A DNA stretch of 26,670 bases from a virus, in IMG/VR virus record IMGVR_UViG_3300034374_000493, positions 1-26,670 of that record. One strand, written 5' to 3'. Shown in pieces: positions 17,197 through 25,561 of this stretch. Below the pieces are notes generated by a model, which was given only the letters and a program-made list of their open reading frames with translations, searched no databases and was not told the DNA's origin. Made by a program: the position numbers and the translations under genes. Numbering within the stretch: the first letter of the stretch is position 1; each line of letters opens with the position of its first letter.

Positions 17197-17946
17197 TTAA
17201 CCCTCCAAGATACTCTCAAGCATTTTGAGTGAATCAATGCCATCATCGCTTGTCAAGAATGAACCAACAATGTAGTACGGGTCTTCACCGTAAGGCACTG
17301 TAACCATCCTCTTCTTATTTGAGCTTGTGTTAAACCACACCTCCTTCTTATTCTTTCTAAACGTCAACAGGTTGTTGTCGAAGAATAAATGAATCTTAGC
17401 CTGTAGCTTCAACATAGGATCTCCCAATACATTAAGGAACTCCTTAGGCTCTTTCCTTGCGAATACTAAAATGTCTCGCTTCAACTCAGCAGTTGATACC
17501 TTTGAGATGTCAGTGCCAAACAAAACTCGTGACACACTCTCAATCATATCAATGTCTAAATTACGAGCGGCAATCAACGCATCAACCTCTTCATTCAAGT
17601 TCTCAATATCCTTAGAAGCATCCTGCTCCTTGTCAACCTCTACGAACTTTCTTCCATTAAAAGGGTGGTAGTGTAAGAACTCTTGTAGTACAGGGTTAGT
17701 TCTGTCAACCCTAAGCATACCATCGATAAATATAACAGGCTCTAAAATTGCATTGCCGTCCTGCTCATCCTCAAATGGACTCTTTTGATTTCGTGCATAG
17801 CGTAAAGCACGGTTCATGTTTTTATCCTCATCGAAGTACATCAATGGGAATCTTCTTGTATTTCTTGTTGGCAGCGTGTATGATAAAGGTGCTGCATTCC
17901 TTGTTAACTTGTAGACCTTGTCTACGTTTTTTGTTACTGTTTTCAT
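17197..17946 (-). CDS. Conserved phage protein of unknown function
   Basis: A 249-residue protein. I chose the ATG at 17946 (MKTVTKNVDKVYKLT) because the upstream extension to 17994 would begin inside the terminator and read through its T tract. Visible features are a basic N-terminus (LPTRNTRRFPLMYF), NMNRALRYARNQKSPFEDEQ, a beta pair EPVIFIDGMLRVDRTN, an acidic helix (KDIENLNEEVDALIAARNLD), and a C-terminal NKKRMVTVPYGEDPYYIVGS. From memory, similar proteins occur next to capsid genes of uncultured marine phages, without a known role. Flanking by two strong terminators makes it a separate unit. Possible roles include head completion or a minor capsid protein, but neither is shown by the sequence. 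Confidence 0.75.
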   Translation of the reverse strand: MKTVTKNVDKVYKLTRNAAPLSYTLPTRNTRRFPLMYFDEDKNMNRALRYARNQKSPFEDEQDGNAILEPVIFIDGMLRVDRTNPVLQEFLHYHPFNGRKFVEVDKEQDASKDIENLNEEVDALIAARNLDIDMIESVSRVLFGTDISKVSTAELKRDILVFARKEPKEFLNVLGDPMLKLQAKIHLFFDNNLLTFRKNKKEVWFNTSSNKKRMVTVPYGEDPYYIVGSFLTSDDGIDSLKMLESILEG

Positions 17947-17968
17947 TTTATTAAATATTATTTGAATT

Positions 17969-17999
17969 AAAAAAAAGGAGGGCATCAAAGACACCCTCC
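17969..17999 (-). terminator. Intrinsic terminator after the capsid gene
   Basis: On the minus strand a ten-pair stem, GGAGGGTGTC with GATGCCCTCC (two G-T pairs), closes a three-base TTT loop and is followed by eight T residues. It begins 16 bases after the capsid stop. This is a textbook rho-independent terminator and would cut expression of downstream genes relative to the capsid protein. Confidence 0.92.
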
Positions 18000-18015
18000 A
18001 TTGTTATAGTCCTAC

Positions 18016-19437
18016 TTACTCAGAGAATAAGAAGAAGTTGTTAGCACCTAAAGTACAAACAGCTCTTTCAGAAAGGAAGTGTACTTCCATTGCATCAAGG
18101 TCGCTGTTCATAGCTCCACCTGCAGAACCTGTAATCCAAGTCTTGTAACGTCTGTCCTCAGTCTCAGAAGCTCGGTAACGAACGTGTAAGAATGGACGCT
18201 TAGCGTTCTTTCCTAAGATTTGGTCATACACAGATGTTGAACCTGCAGGAACTAATAGACCGTTAACTTTACCTGAACCTGTAACGCCTGACATTCCACC
18301 ACGCATAGTTGGATCGTTCAAGTATTTCCAATCAGACTTGTAAAAGTCATACCCTCTACGGAATCCTGTGAATCCTAAGTTCAATGCCATATTTTCATCG
18401 TTGTCGAACAATCCGTAAGATGTTCCATTTGCACCGTAAGAGTTTTGACTAGCTAACATGTCGTCAATACCGAAAGAAAATTCACGGTTAACAAACAACA
18501 CGTTCTCCTCAATAGCACCCTGTGCATCTAGTCGAGATACGATAGTATCGAACTCACCAAGAGTTTCAGGGTATCCACCGCCCCATACGTTTCCTCGGTT
18601 TTCTACAACGAAGAATACACCTTCAGAACCTTTGTTTCCAACGTTACCACCTGCAGCGATAGCACCTGAACCCGCTTCAGCAGGAACTGCTTCAATCATA
18701 GCTGTCTCTAAGTAGTCATCGAAACGTAGACGAGTCTCATGCTCAGACTTCAAATACCAAAGGTATCCGCTTGCACCGTTCTCAGTGGTCACCTCAACCC
18801 ATCCGATTTGAGCCATGTCAGAACCTGACACTGCATACTTGTCTTTGATGATAATTGGAGAGTTTTCGAAGATTATATCGTCAGCCTCTAAAGACCCTTC
18901 CATTCCTGTAGTTCCTTTCTTGAACTCAGAACCGTAGATGAATACGCTTAATGTTTGACCCAAAGCAGGAACTTGTCCACCTGCTTCGTAGTAAGCCACA
19001 TCAAATGTACCTGCAGCAGTATCAACCGCTGTAACGATACCCTTGTTTGAACCTGTACCCGCATTGTCAGAGATCATAACCGTCTGACCTACACGGATTG
19101 CAATAGAACCTGTACCCGGTGATAATGTGTCACTTACTGTAATTGTAGCTGTATCAGAACCTGCAGCAGCAGCAGACGTACAATCAACATACTTAGTATG
19201 TAATCGTCCTTGCTCTGCCCACTTAATAAGGTCTGAGTTTGACGGCATTTCTGCTCCTACCATTCTTAGGAATGATGAAACTGTACGATTGCCGTATCTT
19301 TCAAATTCTTTCTCATATGTATCAGGAAGATACTGATTCAAGAAATCGAAATTCGTAATATAATTGCTCGCTAATGGTACTTGCTCTGCACTTGGCTGTA
19401 AAGCAAATCCCGGAGTTGCACTAACTGATCCTGCCAT
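18016..19437 (-). CDS. Major capsid protein
   Basis: A 473-residue protein that probably forms the icosahedral shell. Support is its position after the scaffold-like gene, its length, a strong terminator directly after it, and capsid-like sequence. The N-terminal region has NYITNFDFLNQYLPDTYEKE and RYGNRTVSSFLRMVGAEMPS. Residues of about 85 to 165 contain a small beta-barrel-like insert (IRVGQTVMISDNAGTGSNKG and following). The centre has an ESEHETR-like helix (LKSEHETRLRFDDYLETAMI), comparable to the spine region of HK97 folds. The C-terminus ends in DAMEVHFLSERAVCTLGANN. CGT for Arg and AAG for Lys appear more frequent here than in neighbouring genes, consistent with high expression. The HK97 fold is inferred and not demonstrable by eye. 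Confidence 0.82.
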   Translation of the reverse strand: MAGSVSATPGFALQPSAEQVPLASNYITNFDFLNQYLPDTYEKEFERYGNRTVSSFLRMVGAEMPSNSDLIKWAEQGRLHTKYVDCTSAAAAGSDTATITVSDTLSPGTGSIAIRVGQTVMISDNAGTGSNKGIVTAVDTAAGTFDVAYYEAGGQVPALGQTLSVFIYGSEFKKGTTGMEGSLEADDIIFENSPIIIKDKYAVSGSDMAQIGWVEVTTENGASGYLWYLKSEHETRLRFDDYLETAMIEAVPAEAGSGAIAAGGNVGNKGSEGVFFVVENRGNVWGGGYPETLGEFDTIVSRLDAQGAIEENVLFVNREFSFGIDDMLASQNSYGANGTSYGLFDNDENMALNLGFTGFRRGYDFYKSDWKYLNDPTMRGGMSGVTGSGKVNGLLVPAGSTSVYDQILGKNAKRPFLHVRYRASETEDRRYKTWITGSAGGAMNSDLDAMEVHFLSERAVCTLGANNFFLFSE

Positions 19438-19465
19438 TTTTTCTAGTTTTTAGTTTTTTAATTGT
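19438..19465 (-). promoter_or_regulatory. A-rich untranslated leader of the capsid gene
   Basis: The 28 bases before the capsid ATG contain almost only A and T on the mRNA sense strand (ending CTAAAAACTAGAAAAA before ATG) with no Shine-Dalgarno sequence. Efficient initiation in Bacteroidetes is known to depend on unstructured A-rich leaders rather than on pairing with 16S rRNA, which suits the most highly expressed gene of the phage. Confidence 0.45.
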
Positions 19466-20566
19466 TTATTTTCTACTTTTTATTTTCAAGCCTCTACCCG
19501 TTGAAGGATTTACGGCTCTGATTTTGACTCCTCCATTGTTTGTAACCTCAGGCGTGTTGCGTGTTGTCATGTTTATGTTTTTTGTTTTACGCATCACATC
19601 CTCAGTCGCATACGCCTTGCCCTGCTCATAAAAGAACTTGGCGAATTTCTCAGGATTCATCGCTACGGCTAATGACTTATGGTATCCAACTGCATCCTTT
19701 AAAAGCCCATCGTCATCCAAAAACTTCTGAATAAAAGTTGATGGATTCTTTTGAGCATTCAACAATTCCTTTGAATCCCCCGGAGAGTAGATGACCTTAT
19801 TGTCTCCATCAACAGAGAACTCAAAACCTTTGAACTCTCCTCCGAATACCTCGTCAGTCTTCTGCATAAACCATTCAGATTTACGCTTGGCTTCCTCTTC
19901 GTAAGTTGTCGCCTGTTGAACATATTGCTTATAGTCTTCCAATGCCTTCTTGTCTTCCTCAGAAATAGAACTCCCGCTTGACTCAAGAGGAACTCTGTAC
20001 TTTTCTTTCTCAGCCTCAAAGTATTGTTTGGCTTTAGCAATTGCCTTTTTCTTTTTTAACTTAATCTTCTTTACTGATGACTCATCATCAAAGTCTTCAT
20101 CATATGAATACTCCTCCATGAGTGCCTCGATGTCTTCCTCATCAAGACCTTCCTCAGTAGCAGTTAAGTAATCTTTAAGAAGTTTGTCAGGGTCAATCTT
20201 GTCAATGTCTCTATTCAACTTAGAGAAGTCTTCAAAACCTCTACCCGTCTCCTTCTTATATTTCAAATAAGCAGCCACATCCTCAGGGAGTTCTTCAGCC
20301 TCTTCTCTTTGCTGAAACAAATCCTCAACAGATGTAACATCCTTATTATACCTATTCTTAATAAATGAAAGAACGTCTTCTTCTTTTAATTCTGCGGGAA
20401 CTTCAGCTTCAACATTTGTTTCAACTTGTTCACCAACTTCCTCATTAGTATGCTCAGTAGTATCAGTGTCATTGTTTTGCTCTTCATGCGATTTTAATAA
20501 TTCACTTTCTATCTCCTGAACAGACTTCTGCTCTATGCCGTCAATGGCTTTTACTTTAAATTCCAT
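19466..20566 (-). CDS. Scaffold-like acidic protein
   Basis: A 366-residue, very acidic and helical protein between portal and capsid genes, the standard place of the head scaffold. The first half is rich in Glu and Asp (NVEAEVPAELKEEDVL, DEEDIEALMEEYSYDEDFDD) followed by a strongly basic helix (VKKIKLKKKKAIAKAK, near residues 165-180). The C-terminal end is basic (GVKIRAVNPSTGRGLKIKSRK), as expected for a segment that contacts the capsid protein. Scaffolds direct prohead assembly and leave or are cleaved before packaging. No protease domain is visible here, so any maturation protease must lie elsewhere or be absent. The function is inferred from position, charge and predicted helix. A promoter-like TAACTTTG lies just upstream. 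Confidence 0.6.
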   Translation of the reverse strand: MEFKVKAIDGIEQKSVQEIESELLKSHEEQNNDTDTTEHTNEEVGEQVETNVEAEVPAELKEEDVLSFIKNRYNKDVTSVEDLFQQREEAEELPEDVAAYLKYKKETGRGFEDFSKLNRDIDKIDPDKLLKDYLTATEEGLDEEDIEALMEEYSYDEDFDDESSVKKIKLKKKKAIAKAKQYFEAEKEKYRVPLESSGSSISEEDKKALEDYKQYVQQATTYEEEAKRKSEWFMQKTDEVFGGEFKGFEFSVDGDNKVIYSPGDSKELLNAQKNPSTFIQKFLDDDGLLKDAVGYHKSLAVAMNPEKFAKFFYEQGKAYATEDVMRKTKNINMTTRNTPEVTNNGGVKIRAVNPSTGRGLKIKSRK

Positions 20567-20582
20567 ATAATTAAATTTTTTA

Positions 20583-20590
20583 CAAAGTTA
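20583..20590 (-). promoter_or_regulatory. Bacteroidetes-type -7 promoter element (TAACTTTG)
   Basis: In the AT-rich gap between portal and scaffold genes the minus strand reads TTAACTTTGTAAAAAA, with a full TAnnTTTG match. The distance to the scaffold ATG is 16 bases, identical to the site before the gene at 26589. A promoter here would raise transcription of the scaffold and capsid genes, the two products needed in greatest number. No clear -33 element is seen. Confidence 0.5.
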
Positions 20591-20617
20591 ATAGTTTTTT
20601 ATTTTATATTTTTTATA

Positions 20618-23056
20618 CTACCGAGGAGAGAACTCAGCTAGGTCAAACCCATCCAAACTGTCCTCATTAGACTCAAAGTTTAGTGGAGGTAAGTTATTCT
20701 TACGTTGGTTGATCAGCTTACTCTGCTCTGTGTTCTGCTGACTGATACGCTTAGACTTAGCTTCCTCCTTCATCTTCTCTCTCTCAGTCAAGCTTGACAC
20801 CTCCATGCCTCTCAACTGAAGGTTCATCTGAAACTCTCGCTCCATCAGCATCAACTTCAACTGAGCCTCCTGCTCTCGTAGTTGCATTCTAGTTTGCAAC
20901 TCAGTCTGTGAAGCCTGCAACTGAGCCTGTGCTTCCATCTGAATCTTCTGCATTGAAGCCTGTGCTGCCATCTGCTGAGACTGCAGCTGTTGCTGTGCCT
21001 GAATAGCCTGCTGTTGCATAGCCATCTTCTGCTCACGCTCTTGCTTCATCTTACGCTTAACCTTCAGCAACTGATTGGCTAGCTTCAGATTCTTAACCTC
21101 CCTGATGTCTATCGCATCCTCTAGGTTTATGTCACCCTTAGATAAAGCCATCTGAACATTCTGCTCAAGTAGTGCCTTCTGCTCTTCGTCAGGTGCTATC
21201 TCAATGAATATACCAAAGTCATATAGATATAAGTCTTTTATGTCGTCAAGGATAGACACGTTGTACTTGCCTATCTTGTTTATAAAGTCATCCTTAAAGT
21301 CAGAGTACTCTAGTATATCACTTACTCTGTATGTCAACGCCTCTGATAACGACCTGAATATATATAAACTTCCATCAAGGATATGTCTAGTTGCAGTGTT
21401 TGAATTAAGTGCAGCCAACTTCTGTAACCCAACCAAAGAGTTAGGGTCAGGCATACTACCGTCTCTCGCTTCATTTAAGCCTGTTACAGTGCGTAACATA
21501 TTCATGTAATGGTTATAGTTGCCTATAAGCATTTGAGCCTTAGAAGAGCCTGAATTTGATGTTAGCTGTTGGATAGGAACTCGTGCGTTGTTGAACTCAC
21601 CATCCTGTGTGTATGAACGACCAATGACACTACCCGTTTGGAAGTATAACCTTAATGCATCCTCAGGGTTATATGCAGCCCCTGTGCCAAGGTCAACCTC
21701 GTTCAACCCGTCTGCATCAATAAATACACCGTCAGGTACAACCTTAGATATAACCTGCTGTAACTTTAAGTGTGTAATCTGTATCAAGTCTACGAACGGA
21801 ATCATACGCCTAACCAAAGACTCAATAACACCCTTATACATCCGAGGTGCAACGGCTACATAGTTTGGTAACGCATGCTGACTAGTTGACTTAGGTCTAA
21901 CCATATTCTCAGCAAGTTCCCACTTCAGTAAGTAGTTTGTTCCCATGACCATTACTCCGTCATACCAAACATCAATAGTCTTTTCAATCTTCTCGAAGTT
22001 CGCCTCGTCCATCATCTCCTGTGGTGGATTGAATTGGTCATCCTTCTCAATAACCTTAACCGCACCCGTCTCATCGTTCTTCTTCTTCTTATACACCATC
22101 TTCTTGGTGGTCTTATAGTTGAAGTACATCAACGTAACAGTGTCTCTGTAGAATATATCATTGTCATAATGCTGAGCAGTATTGTAATAGTCATACCAAC
22201 TCTGCCCACTCTTAGATATTTCTTCTAAGTCTTCCTTGGTTAGCGTAGGGTCTATCTTTATTAACTCAGTTATTGGAACTGTTTTAATCTCACCCCAATA
22301 AAAGCAATCCTTGAAGTGAGGATCTTCGGTGTAACTATACACCACATTTGCAGGGTCTACATACTTTATCTCAACACCCGAACCCGGAAGGAACTCATGC
22401 TTTGCTGTGGCTATACCTAAAACAGTAAGGTCATAGTCAAGCCTTTTCCTGAGGTCAATATACTTGTTCTCCTCTAGCATTGTGTTTATCGCCTGCTCCT
22501 CAGCTATCTCAATAGCCGGCTTGTAGTTAAGTTGCATGTACAACGCCAACTCCTCATCCGTAGATGGAAGCTCCTCAGGGTCTACAGTAAACGGATTGAC
22601 ACCCGCCTTCTCTTGTATAATATCCAAGATAGGTTTGGCTGCCATCTGCCCCTGTATCATCGTCTGATACCTGCTCCTCTTTGATTGGGATATTGCATCC
22701 TGTGCATAGGCATTAACCTTGAACAGCCTGTCAGACATTCCGTTAACAACAATGTCTACAAACTTTGGCATGATAGGCACAGGTGTCCAATCTAAGTTAA
22801 GGTAAGATAGGTCTCCATTAATAGCCAACTCATTCTTATACTTGCCAACAGGTTGCTCACCCCTTGCATATAGTCTTAGTCTGTGAAAGTTTCTCCATTG
22901 GTCATAAAACCTACATTGGTTTCCATCCTTCTTGAACCACTCGTATTGAATAGCCTGACCAATTTGTAACCCAAAAGAATCTGAACTCTTCTCAGCATCA
23001 GAAACAAATTGGCTTGGAAATCCTGTAGCGGAAATGTTTATCTTGACATCCTTCAT
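20618..23056 (-). CDS. Portal protein
   Basis: An 812-residue dodecameric vertex protein through which DNA enters and leaves the capsid and on which the connectors assemble. Support comes from its place directly after the terminase (ATGA overlap), its size, and portal-like sequence. The N-terminal half has IMPKFVDIVVNGMSDRLF, VLGIATAKHEF and GVEIKYVDPANVVYS, the usual portal pattern of a wing domain followed by a query of local geometry. The second half has GLNEARDGSMPDPNSLVGLQK. Residues of about 669 to 770 form a long Gln/Met/Ala-rich helix (AMQQQAIQAQQQLQSQQMAA and following), probably a coiled-coil barrel projecting into the capsid. The C-terminal 40 residues are polar and acidic. The stop is TAG. 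This family is large compared with typical portals of 400-550 residues but normal for crAss-like and related Bacteroidetes podoviruses. Confidence 0.88.
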   Translation of the reverse strand: MKDVKINISATGFPSQFVSDAEKSSDSFGLQIGQAIQYEWFKKDGNQCRFYDQWRNFHRLRLYARGEQPVGKYKNELAINGDLSYLNLDWTPVPIMPKFVDIVVNGMSDRLFKVNAYAQDAISQSKRSRYQTMIQGQMAAKPILDIIQEKAGVNPFTVDPEELPSTDEELALYMQLNYKPAIEIAEEQAINTMLEENKYIDLRKRLDYDLTVLGIATAKHEFLPGSGVEIKYVDPANVVYSYTEDPHFKDCFYWGEIKTVPITELIKIDPTLTKEDLEEISKSGQSWYDYYNTAQHYDNDIFYRDTVTLMYFNYKTTKKMVYKKKKNDETGAVKVIEKDDQFNPPQEMMDEANFEKIEKTIDVWYDGVMVMGTNYLLKWELAENMVRPKSTSQHALPNYVAVAPRMYKGVIESLVRRMIPFVDLIQITHLKLQQVISKVVPDGVFIDADGLNEVDLGTGAAYNPEDALRLYFQTGSVIGRSYTQDGEFNNARVPIQQLTSNSGSSKAQMLIGNYNHYMNMLRTVTGLNEARDGSMPDPNSLVGLQKLAALNSNTATRHILDGSLYIFRSLSEALTYRVSDILEYSDFKDDFINKIGKYNVSILDDIKDLYLYDFGIFIEIAPDEEQKALLEQNVQMALSKGDINLEDAIDIREVKNLKLANQLLKVKRKMKQEREQKMAMQQQAIQAQQQLQSQQMAAQASMQKIQMEAQAQLQASQTELQTRMQLREQEAQLKLMLMEREFQMNLQLRGMEVSSLTEREKMKEEAKSKRISQQNTEQSKLINQRKNNLPPLNFESNEDSLDGFDLAEFSPR

Positions 23057-25299
23057 GTAATAATTTGACTTATTGTTCCCTTGTTATTATATCTTGCAAA
23101 GTTAATGTTTATTTTTGACTCTTTTTTCTCAGGCTGATATAGGTGTTTCTGACACGCCATAATCGCTAACCCTGAACTGATTGACGCATCAAACTTAGTC
23201 CTGTTGGTAATATCAAACTTTGCCCAATCCTCAAGCGTCCTTGTGAATATCATAGACCCATACTCATCAGATGGTCTGTATGAACCCTCCATGTCAATGC
23301 CAACATACTTCTCAATGTAGGACTCTATAGCTGCTGCGTGAGCCTGCTTTACATCCTCGCTAGTGTTAGGTATACCCCCAAGCTCTCTCTCTGTCTTAGA
23401 GAGCTTCGTATAGTGCTTATCGGGTCTATTTAAACAGTACCCCCTGTACCCCCTGTTCTTGAAGTGGTATAATAGCCTTGGCTTGTTGTTCTCTATAAGT
23501 ATAGGCATACCATAGAATACACACGCCATCAACACATCCTCGTAAAATATCTCAGCAGTCTGAGGTCTAGCTATGTACTCCAAGAAGAACTCATTGCTAG
23601 GTGCGTCATCCATGTTGAACTTTGTAAGACCGTGGAGTGCACCGTTCGATCCACCACCACCAACTACTCCTGATATGTCATACGAGTCACAACCAAATGC
23701 ACCTAGGTGCTCATTGGGTGGATACATGACACCGTTCCTCTTTATAGGAGTGGTGTGTATCTTTGAGCTTGGTGTCCAACTCACATAGAACCTTCCACTC
23801 TTGTTCGGTGAGAATATAACCTTCGTGTCCTTTATACCGTCCTTCCAACTAAATGATCCACGAGTAACGTGGTGCTCCATAATAAGAGAGTCGTTGTAGT
23901 CTATCTGCTGATATATCTTTGTCAGGTTAAATATAGACTGCTTGCTCTCATCCCTGAATGCATGTGACTCAGTCCTTGGAAACTGACGATAAAACTCGTT
24001 TAATCCGTCAGCGTCATTCTTTAAAGAGTCAACCTCAGCCTCCCAATAGTCTATAGCACCGTATGATATTAATTCATTGTCTATACCCAACACAGGCTTC
24101 TCAGGAGTTCTGAACACAGGCATACCATACCTGTCAATGAATCCCTCCATGTTCCACTCCATTGGTATAAACAAACTATACATCCCACTCTTGGTCTGTC
24201 CATTAGCACTACGCTTCTCAACGTTTGAGTCCTCATAAAGCTTCTTGAAATTGTCACCACCCTTAGCCAATGCATTAGACGTAGACCCCATCATACACTT
24301 GCCAATAATCTTACTACCTAGTCTTAGACATGTCTTAGTCACTCGCCAATTGTTTAGGATGTTGTTCGGCTTTATCCACTTACCACTCTCGTCATGCACT
24401 AACAACAATAGCTTCTCACCATCGTAGCTGTTATCGTCTGTGTTCTTCCAATCTATTGTGGTGTCCAACCCTTCAATTACATCATCCTCCGAGTCAAACA
24501 TATTCTTCTTAGTAATCTTTGACGCAGGTACACGATACGCCAACTCAGTCTTAGGCTTATCCATACCGTCCATAATAGGCTTGAAGAAGAATGGTAGCCT
24601 GCTGTTTATCGGCACAACCTTATCAGTAAACATCTTCTTTGCATCACTACCCGTCTTTGATAGTATCCCAACTCGTGCATCCTTGGCAAGTGTTGCCGTA
24701 TGGATACACTCAGACGATGACATAAACGAGAATCCCGAACGTCTTATCTTCAAGTACAGCATACCAAAGCTTCTCTTGTCAGCCTTACACGCCTCCCAAA
24801 ATATATGTAGTATCCTATTAGCCTCCCGGTAGTCCGGGTATCCTACGTCAATAGATGCCCACTGCAGGTACATATAGTGTGAGCCTGTGATGTATGTAGG
24901 CTTGCCGTTATTCATGAACCAATAACCAAACTCCCTGTGGTCAAACTCGTTCTCAATGAAGTCAACCCAACGAGACTTAAACTCCTTGGTCATCTCATTC
25001 CATTGAAAAATTGATTGTATCTTTGCAAGTTCCTTTGGTAACTCCTTACGTTCCCAATACTGCTTTTCTTTTTTGTCGTGCCTCTTGAAACAATTCTTAG
25101 GTGCTAGTGGCAATCCTATCTTTAGGTTCTGAATCTCAACAACCTCACCTAGAGTACCATCCTTTGATATTACAACAAGGTCATATGTTTGGTCATAGCC
25201 ATACGCCCAACTCTTCGCCTTGTTCTTATTGGACAGTACGCTCTTCGGTATGTAGTCTTCAACAACCCTGTATATGCTATTTAGATCTTCTTTCTGCAA
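23053..25299 (-). CDS. terL: Terminase large subunit (packaging ATPase and nuclease)
   Basis: A 748-residue packaging motor that uses ATP to pump DNA into the prohead and cuts the concatemer. The ATPase domain has a deviant Walker A (KIRRSGFS, residues 184-191), a Walker B LLLLVHDESG with D303-E304, and a GSTSNALAKGG segment (about 338-348) in the place of the coupling motif. A linker PRTESHAF (441-448) leads to an RNase H-like nuclease domain, with D538 in GCDSYD and E603 in LIENNKPR as likely metal ligands. The only start in frame before residue 103 is TTG at 25299, which overlaps the small terminase. An ATG start would remove about 100 residues of conserved-looking sequence, so TTG is preferred. 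The gene ends in an ATGA overlap with the portal gene. Confidence 0.93.
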   Translation of the reverse strand: MQKEDLNSIYRVVEDYIPKSVLSNKNKAKSWAYGYDQTYDLVVISKDGTLGEVVEIQNLKIGLPLAPKNCFKRHDKKEKQYWERKELPKELAKIQSIFQWNEMTKEFKSRWVDFIENEFDHREFGYWFMNNGKPTYITGSHYMYLQWASIDVGYPDYREANRILHIFWEACKADKRSFGMLYLKIRRSGFSFMSSSECIHTATLAKDARVGILSKTGSDAKKMFTDKVVPINSRLPFFFKPIMDGMDKPKTELAYRVPASKITKKNMFDSEDDVIEGLDTTIDWKNTDDNSYDGEKLLLLVHDESGKWIKPNNILNNWRVTKTCLRLGSKIIGKCMMGSTSNALAKGGDNFKKLYEDSNVEKRSANGQTKSGMYSLFIPMEWNMEGFIDRYGMPVFRTPEKPVLGIDNELISYGAIDYWEAEVDSLKNDADGLNEFYRQFPRTESHAFRDESKQSIFNLTKIYQQIDYNDSLIMEHHVTRGSFSWKDGIKDTKVIFSPNKSGRFYVSWTPSSKIHTTPIKRNGVMYPPNEHLGAFGCDSYDISGVVGGGGSNGALHGLTKFNMDDAPSNEFFLEYIARPQTAEIFYEDVLMACVFYGMPILIENNKPRLLYHFKNRGYRGYCLNRPDKHYTKLSKTERELGGIPNTSEDVKQAHAAAIESYIEKYVGIDMEGSYRPSDEYGSMIFTRTLEDWAKFDITNRTKFDASISSGLAIMACQKHLYQPEKKESKININFARYNNKGTISQIIT
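23097..23104 (-). promoter_or_regulatory. Possible internal -7 promoter element (TAACTTTG)
   Basis: The minus strand reads TTAACTTTGCA inside the last codons of the terminase gene, 40 bases before the portal ATG. It matches TAnnTTTG and has the flanking T and pyrimidine seen at the intergenic sites. Because the stretch is coding (encoding INFAR), the match may be chance, and no -33 element is visible. Confidence 0.25.
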
Positions 25300-25561
25300 A
25301 ACCTTGTCTTGTGTCTACCTTACTTGAACCGCTATCTAATGACTCAATAGCCTCCCTCTCAGCCTCTATCCTGTTTAATATCTCAAAGGCATCAAAGATT
25401 GCAAGCTTCTTTGTGGCGGCAGCATTCTTTAACCTATCTGCAGACAGCTCATCCTCAGGGTCGTGCTTGATAATATCCTCCTTGGCAACCTTTATTAGTT
25501 GCTCTACAGCCCTGTGACCCGCCTCAATAATCTTTAACTTGGTATCCTTTGAACTCATCAT
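25277..25561 (-). CDS. Probable terminase small subunit
   Basis: A 94-residue, strongly helical and charged protein (KLKIIEAGHRAVEQLIKVAK, then DELSADRLKNAAATKKLAIF). It sits directly upstream of the large terminase and overlaps it by 23 bases, the usual place for the DNA-recognition subunit of the packaging motor. No helix-turn-helix is certain by eye. The LSADRLKNAAATKK helix pair is the best candidate for DNA contact or oligomerisation. Two adjacent ATG codons (25561 and 25558) could start it, and the first overlaps the preceding stop as ATGATGA. The function is inferred mainly from position and size. Confidence 0.55.
   Translation of the reverse strand: MMSSKDTKLKIIEAGHRAVEQLIKVAKEDIIKHDPEDELSADRLKNAAATKKLAIFDAFEILNRIEAEREAIESLDSGSSKVDTRQGFAERRSK

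Noticed and set aside
17115-17246. N-terminal extension of the first connector protein
   Set aside because: The 44 extra residues would be encoded by the terminator hairpin, its T tract and the promoter-like element, and the ATG at 17114 begins a typical family N-terminus.
17947-17994. N-terminal extension of the protein after the capsid gene
   Set aside because: The extra 16 residues (MSLMPSFFLIQIIFNK) are encoded by the hairpin and T tract of the terminator, and an ATG follows at 17946.
19759-20040. Second minus-strand frame of 93 residues inside the scaffold-like gene
   Set aside because: It is in a different frame within a longer, clearly protein-like gene, and its Arg/Ser-rich sequence has no features of its own.
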